The notes under the pieces: generated by a model
The model's database searches: none
The model's input: the letters and a program-made list of their open reading frames with translations, nothing else
Told to the model about the DNA's origin: nothing
Program-made: the position numbers and the translations under genes
Shown: one piece after another, positions 1 to 5,474 of the stretch
Layout: each line of letters opens with the position of its first letter
How positions within the stretch are numbered: position 1 is the stretch's first letter
DNA from: a bacterium
GTDB lineage: Bacteria > UBP18 > UBA7526
Direction: 5' to 3'
DNA: 5,474 nucleotides
Assembly: GCA_030619985.1 (NCBI GenBank)
Contig: JAUXAI010000069.1
Coordinates: forward strand, 1 to 5,474

Positions 1-690
1 GCCCCTATTAGGGGATATGACAATATCCCCCTGACAAGTTATCTTCTCCTCAAAGGAAGATGCAGAGACTGCGGGAAAAGGATATCGCCACGCTACTTCA
101 TAGTTGAACTTTTAACCGGGGCTATCTTCGCCCTTTTCTACTTCAACTATTATTCTCATCCAGGAAATTTATTCATCTATCTCCTCTTGGCTTCGGCATT
201 GGTTGCCATTACTTTCATAGACTTTGAGCATAAGTTAATCCCGGACAGGATCACCTATCCCGGCATAGTAGTTGGCCTCTTAGCAAGCCTCATAGTCCAG
301 CACCAGGCTCCTTTGCTCTTCTCTCATATCCCGAAACTTAATTCCCTTATCGACGCTCTCTTAGGAATATTGGCAGGAGGGGGAATCCTGTGGGCCATCG
401 CTATCTTGAGCAAAGGAGGGATGGGAGGAGGAGATATAAAGTTGGGGGCCATGATTGGTGCCTTCTTGGGCTGGCAACCTACCTTGTTGACACTATTGTT
501 GGCCTTCTTTGTGGGCGCTGTGGTAGGCATTATTCTCATGCTTTTGAAATTATTTACCACTAAGAGCTTCAAGGCCGCCTGGAAGAAGAGGAAGGAATTC
601 ATTCCCTTTGGGCCCTATCTCGCCCTGGCTACCCTGGTGACCATTCTTAAGGGGCGAATAATACTGGATTGGTACCTGAAAGTATTCTAA
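1..690 (+). CDS. pilD: Prepilin peptidase (type IV leader peptidase), 5'-truncated
   Basis: Inner-membrane aspartic protease of the GxGD class. It cleaves the leader of type IV prepilins or type II secretion pseudopilins and often also N-methylates the new N-terminus. The frame is open from base 1, so the start lies upstream and 229 codons are visible. Codons 3-24 match the cytoplasmic N-terminal domain: [19 protein letters not shown], then a second Cys as CRDC (codons 21-24). The first CxxC pair of the usual zinc-type site should lie just outside the window. The first catalytic Asp is codon 74 in [10 protein letters not shown], and the second is codon 145 in [10 protein letters not shown]. 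The C-terminal FGPYLALA stretch is also typical. Hydrophobic segments cover most of codons 35-135 and 150-229. aroC follows 13 bp after the stop, so the two are probably co-transcribed. Membership of pilus versus secretion machinery cannot be decided here. Confidence 0.93.
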   Translation, partial: APIRGYDNIPLTSYLLLKGRCRDCGKRISPRYFIVELLTGAIFALFYFNYYSHPGNLFIYLLLASALVAITFIDFEHKLIPDRITYPGIVVGLLASLIVQHQAPLLFSHIPKLNSLIDALLGILAGGGILWAIAILSKGGMGGGDIKLGAMIGAFLGWQPTLLTLLLAFFVGAVVGIILMLLKLFTTKSFKAAWKKRKEFIPFGPYLALATLVTILKGRIILDWYLKVF

Positions 691-691
691 T

Positions 692-697
692 AGGAGG
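692..697 (+). promoter_or_regulatory. Ribosome binding site of aroC
   Basis: Perfect AGGAGG Shine-Dalgarno core, 6 nt before the ATG at 704. It lies wholly in the short gap after the pilD stop and fixes the aroC start. It is the strongest-looking site in the window. Confidence 0.85.
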
Positions 698-703
698 AAA
701 GAG

Positions 704-1852
704 ATGCTGAGATATTTGACCGCTGGTGAATCGCATGGGAAGACTTTAGTTGCTATTCTAGAAGGTATGCTTTCTGGCTTAAGAGTAAATCCAGCTAAAA
801 TCGATAAAGAACTTAAGAGAAGACAGGCAGGCTATGGAAGAGGGAAGAGGATGGAGATCGAAAAGGATAGGGTTCAAATACTATCCGGAATGAGGGGAGG
901 AAAAACCCTGGGAAGCCCCATTGCTCTTTCCATCCCTAATCGAGACTGGAAGAACTGGAAATCGGTTATGGATCCCGTCAGACCAAGCAAAGAAGGAAAG
1001 GTGACCAGGCCACGACCGGGCCATGCAGACCTGGTAGGAGTCCTGAAGTATGATCAGGATGATATAAGAAATGTTCTGGAAAGGGCTTCTGCCCGGGAGA
1101 CAGCAGCCAGGGTAGCGATAGGTGCTATAACCAAGATCCTTCTCTCTGAATTTGGAATCTCAATCATTAGTCAGGTTATCCAGATCGGTCGTGTAAAGGC
1201 GAAAGTGGAAGGTCTAAAGATTGGCGAGATTAAAAGAAAGGCAGATGATTCTAAAGTCTCTTGCCCAGATAGAGAAGCAGATAGACTCATGGCAGAAGAG
1301 ATCGATAGAGCAAGGAGAAAGGGGGATACCTTAGGAGGGGTCTTTGAAATCATTGCCACTGGTCTGCCTATAGGCTTGGGAAGTTATGTCCATCCTGATC
1401 GGAGGCTGGATGGTAGATTGGCTCAGGCCTTAATGAGTATCCCGGCAGCTAAAGGAGTCGAGATCGGACTAGGATTTAGGGCGAGTGAACTTCTCGGCTC
1501 AGAGGTCCAGGATGAGATATTCTATGAGAAGAGAAAAGGCTTCTATCGTAAGACAAATAATGCTGGAGGATTAGAAGGAGGAGTAACCAATGGAGAACCC
1601 TTAAGGATAAAAGTAGCTATGAAGCCCCTCTCCACCCTCCAGAAACCTCTCTCCTCAGTAGATCTAATTACCAAGAGAAAAGTTAAGGCAACTGTTGAAA
1701 GATCGGATGTCTGTGTAGTTCCAGCAGCAGCAGTTATTGGAGAGTCAGTGGCATCTTTTGAGTTAGCTAATGCCATGCTGGAGAAGTTTGGGGGAGATAG
1801 CCTTTCTGAGATGAAAAGAAACTACGCAGGTTACCTGAAGTACCTTAAATAA
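704..1852 (+). CDS. aroC: Chorismate synthase
   Basis: Last step of the shikimate pathway: removes phosphate from 5-enolpyruvylshikimate-3-phosphate to give chorismate, using reduced FMN, in the cytoplasm as a tetramer. The 382 aa length is within the usual bacterial range. Visible family motifs: AGESHG (residues 7-12, with the conserved His11), GYGRGKRM (43-50), RPGHADL (104-110, second conserved His107), [16 protein letters not shown] (126-141), [12 protein letters not shown] (288-299), AMKPLSTL (305-312) and [10 protein letters not shown] (333-342). The start is set by a perfect RBS and by the standard N-terminus [12 protein letters not shown]. One oddity: residue 23, in EGMLSG, is Leu (CTT) where the first chorismate synthase signature normally ends in Pro. 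A single C-to-T change would explain it. The gene sits between pilD and aroK, with aroK 2 bp downstream. Confidence 0.97.
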   Translation: MLRYLTAGESHGKTLVAILEGMLSGLRVNPAKIDKELKRRQAGYGRGKRMEIEKDRVQILSGMRGGKTLGSPIALSIPNRDWKNWKSVMDPVRPSKEGKVTRPRPGHADLVGVLKYDQDDIRNVLERASARETAARVAIGAITKILLSEFGISIISQVIQIGRVKAKVEGLKIGEIKRKADDSKVSCPDREADRLMAEEIDRARRKGDTLGGVFEIIATGLPIGLGSYVHPDRRLDGRLAQALMSIPAAKGVEIGLGFRASELLGSEVQDEIFYEKRKGFYRKTNNAGGLEGGVTNGEPLRIKVAMKPLSTLQKPLSSVDLITKRKVKATVERSDVCVVPAAAVIGESVASFELANAMLEKFGGDSLSEMKRNYAGYLKYLK

Positions 1853-1854
1853 AG

Positions 1855-2388
1855 ATGAAGAATGTTGTTCTGACTGGTTTTATGGGAGCAGGAAAGAACG
1901 CTATTGGGAAAAGGCTGGCTCAAGAACTAAATCTTGAGTTTGCAAATACTGATGATATTATCGAGAAGGAAGAAGGAATTACCATTACCCAGATCTTCAA
2001 GAAGTTCGGAGAGAAGTATTTTAGGAAACTTGAGAAAGAGGTGGTAAAGAAGGTTGCCCAGGGGAAGGATCAGGTCATCTCCACAGGTGGGGGAGTAGTC
2101 CTGGATCGAGAAAATATTTCTAATTTAAAAAGAAATGGAGTCATTATCTGCCTCTGGGCTTCTCCAGAGGTAATCAGGGAAAGGACAGAGAAGGAAACCT
2201 ATCGTCCTCTCTTAGAGAATGTAAATAGAGAAAAGAGAATCAAAAAACTATTAGATTATAGAAAACCATTCTATGAGAAGAGTGCAGACTATATCATCGA
2301 TACTTCACATTTAACTGTGAAGGAAGTGGTAGAAAAAATCTTAAAGTACCTAAGACTCAGACAGATTATAGCAGATGTAAACAGATAA
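1855..2388 (+). CDS. aroK: Shikimate kinase with two unusual Asn substitutions
   Basis: Cytoplasmic nucleoside monophosphate kinase-fold enzyme that phosphorylates shikimate with ATP to shikimate-3-phosphate. The 177 aa length is normal. P-loop: GFMGAGKN (residues 8-15). Shikimate-binding elements: Asp33 in NTDDIIE, Arg57 in YFRKLE and the triple Gly in STGGGVV (76-82). Lid: YRPLL with Arg117. Late Arg136 lies in YRKPFY. Two normally conserved polar positions differ. The Ser/Thr after the P-loop Lys is Asn15 (AAC, 1897-1899), and the first Asp of the usual DxD is Asn31 (AAT, 1945-1947). In well-studied family members these positions help hold Mg2+. The rest is intact, so the frame is a real gene, but activity is less certain than for its neighbours. 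The start lies 2 bp after the aroC stop with only a weak Shine-Dalgarno, suggesting translational coupling. Confidence 0.93.
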   Translation: MKNVVLTGFMGAGKNAIGKRLAQELNLEFANTDDIIEKEEGITITQIFKKFGEKYFRKLEKEVVKKVAQGKDQVISTGGGVVLDRENISNLKRNGVIICLWASPEVIRERTEKETYRPLLENVNREKRIKKLLDYRKPFYEKSADYIIDTSHLTVKEVVEKILKYLRLRQIIADVNR

Positions 2389-2430
2389 TGCAGAAAGAGG
2401 TTAATATCGGTTAACAACTGTTATCAACGG

Positions 2431-2476
2431 TCCTTCATTTCATTCAGGATCGCCTAGTCCCGAGTGAAAACGAGGG
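2431..2476. repeat. Imperfect hairpin, 8-nt loop, in the aroK-aroB gap
   Basis: Arms 2433-2449 and 2458-2474 pair around loop 2450-2457, with 12 Watson-Crick pairs, 2 G-U pairs and 3 mismatches; one further C-G and one U-G pair extend the base. The arm sequences (ttcatttcattcagga / tcccgagtgaaaacgag) differ from the TTAAC-type units on both sides, so this looks like a separate element lying inside the decamer array. No T-run follows it, so it is not a standard intrinsic terminator. Confidence 0.5.
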
Positions 2477-2478
2477 GC

Positions 2479-2520
2479 GGTTAAAATCGGTTGCATGAAA
2501 AACTGCAACTGATATTAACT
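2479..2520. repeat. 17-bp-stem hairpin, 8-nt loop, formed by opposed decamers
   Basis: Arms 2479-2495 and 2504-2520 pair with one mismatch and two G-U pairs around the loop tgaaaaac (2496-2503). The inner ten pairs include the perfect GTTGCA/TGCAAC core. The stem arises where inverted array units meet plus-oriented ones. The following bases are aatattaacc rather than a T-run, so a Rho-independent terminator is unlikely. A role in attenuation, mRNA protection, or simply repeat-element structure is possible. Confidence 0.55.
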
Positions 2521-2534
2521 AATATTAACCGCTA

Positions 2535-2563
2535 TTAACTGTTATTAACTGAAACATGATAAT
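2535..2563 (+). promoter_or_regulatory. Candidate sigma70-type promoter for aroB
   Basis: TTAACT (2535-2540, 4/6 to TTGACA), a 17-bp spacer, then GATAAT (2558-2563, 5/6 to TATAAT). Transcription would begin near 2570, about 20 nt before the aroB ATG at 2590. The -35 box is itself part of a repeat decamer, so anything binding the array would compete with polymerase. The prediction rests on consensus match and position only. Confidence 0.42.
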
Positions 2564-2580
2564 CTGTGTCCAAACAGAGT

Positions 2581-2586
2581 GAGGAG
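2581..2586 (+). promoter_or_regulatory. Ribosome binding site deciding the aroB start
   Basis: GAGGAG ends 3 nt before the ATG at 2590. The spacing is short, but this is the only purine-rich anti-16S match nearby. The in-frame GTG at 2566 has no such site upstream and would lie at or before the predicted transcription start. Confidence 0.6.
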
Positions 2587-2589
2587 AAA

Positions 2590-3678
2590 ATGGAGGAGAT
2601 AAGAGTAGATCTTGGTGAGAGAAGTTATAAGATCTTGGTTGATAGCAGGAATCTGAAGGACATTGGAAAAATCTTATCAAAATATGACATGGGAAAGAAG
2701 GCAACTATCATTACCAATCCTCTTGTGGGAGATCTCTATCAGGATACGGTAAAAGATAGTTTAGCGAAGGAAGGCTTCGAAGTGGCCATTGCTCGGATTC
2801 CTGATGGTGAGGAGTATAAGTCTTTAGAATGGGCCTCTAAATTATACGATGAACTCTTAGAGCATAAGAGGGATAGGTATTCCTTCATCCTCGCCTTAGG
2901 GGGAGGAGTAATCGGAGACTTAGCAGGCTTCGTTGCCTCTACCTATATGAGAGGGATCCCCTTCATCCAGGTTCCCACCTCCCTACTTGCCCAAGTGGAC
3001 GCCTCTATCGGAGGGAAGGTGGCAGTGAATCATCCTCTGGGGAAGAACCTCATCGGCTCCTTCTATCAGCCGAAACTGGTCTATACCGATCTTGCGGTAT
3101 TAAAGACCTTGGCCCATAGAGAACTTATCGCTGCTTTAGCAGAGGTCATTAAGTATGGGATAATTAAGGATAGGGAATTCTTTGGTTATCTGGAAGAGAA
3201 GATAGATAGAATAAAGGCATTCGATCTGAATGTCTTGACGAGAGTAGTTACCACCTGCTCTAGGATTAAGGCGGAGTTAGTCTCCCTTGACGAGAGGGAG
3301 GAGAAGGGGATAAGGTCTATGATAAATTATGGCCATACCATTGGTCATGCCTTAGAGGTATTAACAAAATATAAAATCTATCGCCATGGGGAGGCGGTCT
3401 CTATTGGGATGGTAGCAGCAGCCAAGATTGCCCATCGGATGGGAATTCTGAATAAAGAAGGGGAAAGGCGCCAGATAGAACTCTTGGAAAGAGCAGGGCT
3501 TCCCACGAAAGTAAAGGATGTTGATCCCCTAAAGATTATAAAGGCTTTAAGTAGAGATAAGAAGGTAAAAGAGGGGAGGATAAGGTTTATCTTAGCGACC
3601 GAGATAGGCAAAGTAGAGATAAGGGATGATGTTCCGCCAGAAGCAATAAAAGAAGTCCTGCAAGAAATAACTATTTAA
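2590..3678 (+). CDS. aroB: 3-dehydroquinate synthase
   Basis: Cytoplasmic NAD+- and divalent-metal-dependent enzyme that cyclises DAHP to 3-dehydroquinate, the second step of the shikimate pathway. Started at ATG 2590 it is 362 aa, normal for the family, and begins MEEIRVDLGERSYKILV as homologues do. N-terminal Rossmann-like half: PDGEEYKSLE (71-80), the NAD-binding glycine run LALGGGVIGDLAGFVAS (101-117), then VPTSLLAQVDASIGGKVAVN (128-147) with Lys143. Metal ligands by family position: Glu185 in ALAEVIKYG, His249 in NYGHTIGHALE and His266 in YRHGEAVSIGM. The C-terminal DKK...GRIRFIL element is present. A GTG at 2566 would add eight residues but lacks an RBS. The gene is separated from aroK by the repeat-rich gap and probably has its own promoter. 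aroQ follows 54 bp downstream. Confidence 0.97.
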   Translation: MEEIRVDLGERSYKILVDSRNLKDIGKILSKYDMGKKATIITNPLVGDLYQDTVKDSLAKEGFEVAIARIPDGEEYKSLEWASKLYDELLEHKRDRYSFILALGGGVIGDLAGFVASTYMRGIPFIQVPTSLLAQVDASIGGKVAVNHPLGKNLIGSFYQPKLVYTDLAVLKTLAHRELIAALAEVIKYGIIKDREFFGYLEEKIDRIKAFDLNVLTRVVTTCSRIKAELVSLDEREEKGIRSMINYGHTIGHALEVLTKYKIYRHGEAVSIGMVAAAKIAHRMGILNKEGERRQIELLERAGLPTKVKDVDPLKIIKALSRDKKVKEGRIRFILATEIGKVEIRDDVPPEAIKEVLQEITI

Positions 3679-3706
3679 TTTTGCGTCTTTAAGTTGAATT
3701 TTGCGT
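3677..3706. repeat. Two identical AATTTTGCGT decamers spaced 20 bp apart
   Basis: AATTTTGCGT occurs at 3677-3686 and again at 3697-3706, exactly 20 bp apart. A weaker third TTTTTGCGGT-like copy lies at 3706-3715. The first copy begins in the aroB stop codon. The array fills most of the 54-bp aroB-aroQ gap. It could be a dimer-type regulator site (two helical turns) or degenerate intergenic repeat sequence. No promoter with good -35/-10 boxes is evident here. Confidence 0.5.
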
Positions 3707-3718
3707 TTTTGCGGTTGC

Positions 3719-3725
3719 AGGGGGG
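3719..3725 (+). promoter_or_regulatory. Ribosome binding site deciding the aroQ start
   Basis: AGGGGGG ends 7 nt before the ATG at 3733. It supports that start over the upstream in-frame TTG at 3694, which would give a non-family N-terminal extension translated from the repeat region. Confidence 0.6.
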
Positions 3726-3732
3726 TAACGGA

Positions 3733-4164
3733 ATGAAGATATTAGTAATTCATGGGCCAAACTTGGACCTCTTGGGCACCAGGGAGCCGGAGGTCTACGG
3801 TAAGACTACCTTGGCTGAGATCGATAAAAGGATTCAAAACTTGGCAAAAGAGAAAGGGGTAGAGGTCAGGACCATTCAATCCAACCATGAAGGAGAGATT
3901 GTGGAGGAGATAAGTAATTCCAGAGAAGATGTCTTAGTCATCAACCCTGCTGCCTATACCCATACCAGTGTGGCCATAAGAGATGCCATTGTCGCTAGAA
4001 AGATACCGACGGTAGAGGTTCACCTCTCCAATATCTATGCCCGGGAAGAGTTCCGCCATAAATCTCTGATTGCTCCTGTAGCAGTAGGTCAGATCTCTGG
4101 CTTCGGAGTGGATAGCTATCTCTTAGGATTAAAGGCAGCAATTTCTTACCTTAAGAAGAAATGA
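3733..4164 (+). CDS. aroQ: 3-dehydroquinate dehydratase, type II
   Basis: Catalyses reversible anti-elimination of water from 3-dehydroquinate to 3-dehydroshikimate. It is the small dodecameric, heat-stable type II enzyme, unrelated to type I AroD. From ATG 3733 it is 143 aa, standard length. The N-terminal signature [20 protein letters not shown], then VYG, contains conserved Asn10, Arg17 and catalytic-loop Tyr22. Next come [12 protein letters not shown] (49-60), [10 protein letters not shown] (70-79, with His77), VEVHLSN (94-100, with catalytic-type Glu96 and His98), REEFRHKS (104-111) and [11 protein letters not shown] (123-133). All expected active-site residues are visible. It uses the product of the adjacent aroB. 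The stop codon overlaps the start of the next gene as ATGA. Confidence 0.97.
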   Translation: MKILVIHGPNLDLLGTREPEVYGKTTLAEIDKRIQNLAKEKGVEVRTIQSNHEGEIVEEISNSREDVLVINPAAYTHTSVAIRDAIVARKIPTVEVHLSNIYAREEFRHKSLIAPVAVGQISGFGVDSYLLGLKAAISYLKKK

Positions 4165-5474
4165 TTTTTGAGCGGCTCATTACTTTGGGCTTGGTGGCCA
4201 TTATTCTCTTCAGCCCCCTCTTCAGAGCCGCCCTCCCCATCTGGGCTATAACTTCCGTTTACTTAATACTCTTAATTACTTTAGCCATCTGGCTGATCAG
4301 GATAAAAGAGGATAGGGAATTCAGTTTTACCCCGCTCCTGTGCACAGGGGCGGGGTTTACCAGAACCCCACTGGATCTCCCCATCCTCTTTTTTATTCTC
4401 TTCGCTTCTCTCTCACTGATAAAATCAATCAATATCCATCACAGTATAAGCGCTCTCTATCGCCTCATCTCTTATGCCCTGATATACTTTCTGCTAGTCA
4501 ATAATATCAAAAGTAAAATAGAAGTTAAAAAACTAATCTTGAGCGTATGGGGAGTAAGTGTCTTTGTCGCCCTATATGGCCTCATAGAATTCTTTATCCA
4601 CAATTTCAGCCCACCCTTTTCTACTTTCCCCAATCTAAATATCTTTGCCAGCTTTCTACTTATTCCTTTTTCCTTAGCCTCAGGGATATTACTATTCGGC
4701 GAGAGAGAGGGAAGGGGTAAAAGAATAGTTCTGAGAATAATGCTCGTCCTTTTTCTCTTTGCCATCATAACTACCAGGTCTCGGGGGACCTTCCTGAGCT
4801 TAGCCTTGATCGTTATATTCCTTGGGGCCTTAAAAAGTAAGCGCTATGCCCTAATAGCATTGGGCTTGCTCATTCTTATTTTCAGCCTTCTTCCCACCCC
4901 AACTAATTCACCATTAGTTCGCCTGATAACTGTAGGAGGAAAGGATCCTTATGCCTATATCAGGATTTCTATCTGGAAAACCGCCCTTTCCATATTTAAG
5001 GACCATCCTCTCTTGGGCACGGGCCTGGGAACTTTTAAGGATGCCTTTTCCGGATATAGCTTTCCAGTAGAAGGGGTCTTTGCCCGCTTCGGGAAGAAGG
5101 CTTCCTTTGCTCACAATGAATACTTGCAGCTTGCTTCTGAGGCGGGAATATTTGCTCTGGGAATATTCATCTGGCTCCTATTTGCTTTCTTCAGAAAAGC
5201 AAAAGAACTATTAAAGAGCCTTCAGGGCAAAAAAGAGTATGGCTTAGTTATCGGTCTGATAGCAGGAATAATGGGAGTCTTGATCCATAGCCTGGTAGAC
5301 TTTCCCCTCCATGCTCCAGCTATTCCTATCATCCTCTTTATAAATGCAGGCATAGTAATGGGCTTGGGTAGTTCAAAGTCCCCCGAAGGACAAGCCTACG
5401 GGGCAGGCAAGGTCCAAAGTCCAAAGTCTAAGATTATATTTTTGCAGAGCAAGAGGTATTATCTCTACTTAGTC
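4161..5474 (+). CDS. O-antigen ligase/polymerase-family (Wzy_C) membrane protein, 3'-truncated
   Basis: The frame starts at ATG 4161, overlapping the aroQ stop, and stays open for 438 codons to the window edge, so the C-terminus is missing. Roughly twelve hydrophobic segments are visible (about residues 5-23, 25-45, 70-85, 93-109, 119-137, 150-168, 190-204, 210-222, 228-243, 322-345, 362-380, 386-402). The order fits the family. [11 protein letters not shown] (204-214) ends a membrane segment. The large extracytoplasmic loop (about 244-320) carries [23 protein letters not shown] in two adjoining parts, then [12 protein letters not shown] from His318. [11 protein letters not shown] begins at His376. 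Such proteins join or polymerise lipid-linked sugar chains at the outer face of the inner membrane; ligase versus polymerase versus protein O-glycosyltransferase cannot be decided. Many relatives carry a C-terminal TPR region, which would be out of view. Start coupling with aroQ is likely because no good RBS precedes it. Two in-frame palindromic insertions lie at residues 58-67 and about 408-423. Confidence 0.88.
   Translation, partial: MIFERLITLGLVAIILFSPLFRAALPIWAITSVYLILLITLAIWLIRIKEDREFSFTPLLCTGAGFTRTPLDLPILFFILFASLSLIKSINIHHSISALYRLISYALIYFLLVNNIKSKIEVKKLILSVWGVSVFVALYGLIEFFIHNFSPPFSTFPNLNIFASFLLIPFSLASGILLFGEREGRGKRIVLRIMLVLFLFAIITTRSRGTFLSLALIVIFLGALKSKRYALIALGLLILIFSLLPTPTNSPLVRLITVGGKDPYAYIRISIWKTALSIFKDHPLLGTGLGTFKDAFSGYSFPVEGVFARFGKKASFAHNEYLQLASEAGIFALGIFIWLLFAFFRKAKELLKSLQGKKEYGLVIGLIAGIMGVLIHSLVDFPLHAPAIPIILFINAGIVMGLGSSKSPEGQAYGAGKVQSPKSKIIFLQSKRYYLYLV
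4326..4361. mobile_element. Miniature palindromic insertion with 6-bp direct repeats, in frame in the O-antigen ligase gene
   Basis: TTTACC at 4326-4331 recurs at 4356-4361, exactly 30 bp later. Between and partly over them lies a 28-bp palindrome: arm ACCCCGCTCCTGTG (4329-4342) against CACAGGGGCGGGGT (4343-4356), 13 of 14 bases complementary, the odd one a U-G pair in RNA. Deleting one 30-bp period removes exactly ten residues ([10 protein letters not shown]) and rejoins FSFT to RTPLDLPI, which reads like an ordinary family sequence. The arrangement looks like an element insertion with target duplication, at the loop before the third membrane segment. Chance palindrome or slippage remains possible. 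No transposase is encoded here. Confidence 0.6.
5374..5428. repeat. CAAAGTC heptamers flanking a small palindrome, in frame near the 3' edge
   Basis: CAAAGTC occurs at 5374-5380, 5415-5421 and 5422-5428, the last two in tandem. Between the first and second lies a palindrome: CCCCGAAGG (5381-5389), loop ACAAG, CCTACGGGG (5395-5403), 8 of 9 bases paired. From first to third heptamer is 48 bp. Removing it leaves SSK joined to SKIIFLQ and keeps the frame (16 codons lost). The encoded stretch, rich in Gly, Ser, Pro, Lys and Gln, follows the last visible membrane segment, a plausible tolerant linker. Confidence 0.55.

Larger units (their letters stand above)
2399..2550. repeat. Phased array of 10-bp GRTATTAACY-like units in the aroK-aroB gap
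   Basis: This is the core of the 201-bp gap (2389-2589), which has no gene. Five plus-oriented decamers run at 2501-2550 and end AACT, AACT, AACC, AACT, AACT; the four at 2511-2550 read gatattaact, aatattaacc, gctattaact, gttattaact. Five inverted decamers lie at 2399, 2409, 2419, 2479 and 2489 (for example ggttaatatc, ggttaacaac, ggttaaaatc). All ten share one 10-bp register, close to a helical turn, even across the 2429-2478 interruption. The blocks at 2399-2412 and 2479-2492 match 13 of 14 bases as direct repeats. The array could be an operator for an AT-rich-binding regulator, or a dispersed repeat family with no regulatory role; copy number elsewhere cannot be seen from here. Confidence 0.7.

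Noticed and set aside
187-690. TTG at 187 as the start of a short 167-aa prepilin peptidase
   Set aside because: The same frame is open back to base 1 and encodes the conserved DNIPL...CRDC domain, so the gene is only cut by the window edge.
2479-2530. Rho-independent terminator after aroK
   Set aside because: The stem is long but AT-rich and is not followed by a T-run; neither hairpin in the gap has terminator form.
2399-2550. CRISPR array
   Set aside because: The repeats are 10 bp, contiguous and in both orientations, with no unique spacers of typical length and no cas genes.
2566-2589. GTG start for aroB eight codons upstream
   Set aside because: It has no Shine-Dalgarno and overlaps the predicted promoter start region; ATG 2590 has GAGGAG and a family-like N-terminus.
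3694-3732. TTG start for aroQ giving 13 extra residues
   Set aside because: The extension is translated from the AATTTTGCGT repeat region; ATG 3733 gives the standard [11 protein letters not shown] start with an RBS.
4352-4369. Second hairpin GGGGTT...AACCCC overlapping the 28-bp palindrome
   Set aside because: It is only 6 bp, mutually exclusive with the much stronger palindrome, and the right arm is ordinary coding sequence (ACC AGA ACC CCA); probably coincidental.
4472-4768. 98-codon open frame on the minus strand
   Set aside because: It lies wholly inside the plus-strand O-antigen ligase gene, its translation resembles no family, and the plus frame has clear motifs.
4914-5114. 66-codon open frame on the minus strand
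   Set aside because: Antisense to the conserved loop ([10 protein letters not shown] to HNEY) of the ligase-family protein; a shadow frame.

Overview
The window is a compact, entirely plus-strand bacterial gene cluster. It holds the 3' part of a prepilin peptidase gene (pilD, 1-690), four shikimate-pathway genes (aroC 704-1852, aroK 1855-2388, aroB 2590-3678, aroQ 3733-4164) and the 5' part of an O-antigen ligase/polymerase-family membrane protein gene (4161 to the window end). The last gene overlaps aroQ by the four bases ATGA and has no in-frame stop before the edge.

The organism is a bacterium with type IV pili or a type II secretion system and a surface polysaccharide. Coding is moderately AT-leaning, with arginine mostly AGA/AGG and frequent ATA for isoleucine. 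Palindromic and short-period repeats lie both between and inside genes. This would suit an uncultured anaerobic or thermophilic lineage (for example Omnitrophota- or Aerophobota-like), but the sequence alone does not fix the phylum and that suggestion is low confidence.

Functionally, AroB makes 3-dehydroquinate from DAHP, AroQ (type II) dehydrates it, AroK phosphorylates shikimate and AroC makes chorismate. AroE (shikimate dehydrogenase) and AroA (EPSP synthase) are not in the window. The genes are packed with 13- and 2-bp gaps or a 4-bp overlap. The exceptions are a 201-bp gap before aroB and a 54-bp gap before aroQ, and both carry repeats.

The most interesting signals are not genes. (1) Inside the O-antigen ligase gene is a 28-bp near-perfect palindrome flanked by a 6-bp direct repeat (TTTACC, spaced exactly 30 bp). 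Removing one 30-bp period restores a normal-looking protein, so this looks like an in-frame insertion of a tiny palindromic element. (2) Near the 3' edge of the same gene a second palindrome lies between CAAAGTC heptamers, and 48 bp (16 codons) can be removed in frame. (3) The aroK-aroB gap holds ten copies of a 10-bp unit, all in the same 10-bp phase and in both orientations, around a hairpin, with a good promoter candidate built into the last units. (4) AroK has Asn at two positions normally involved in Mg2+/nucleotide handling.
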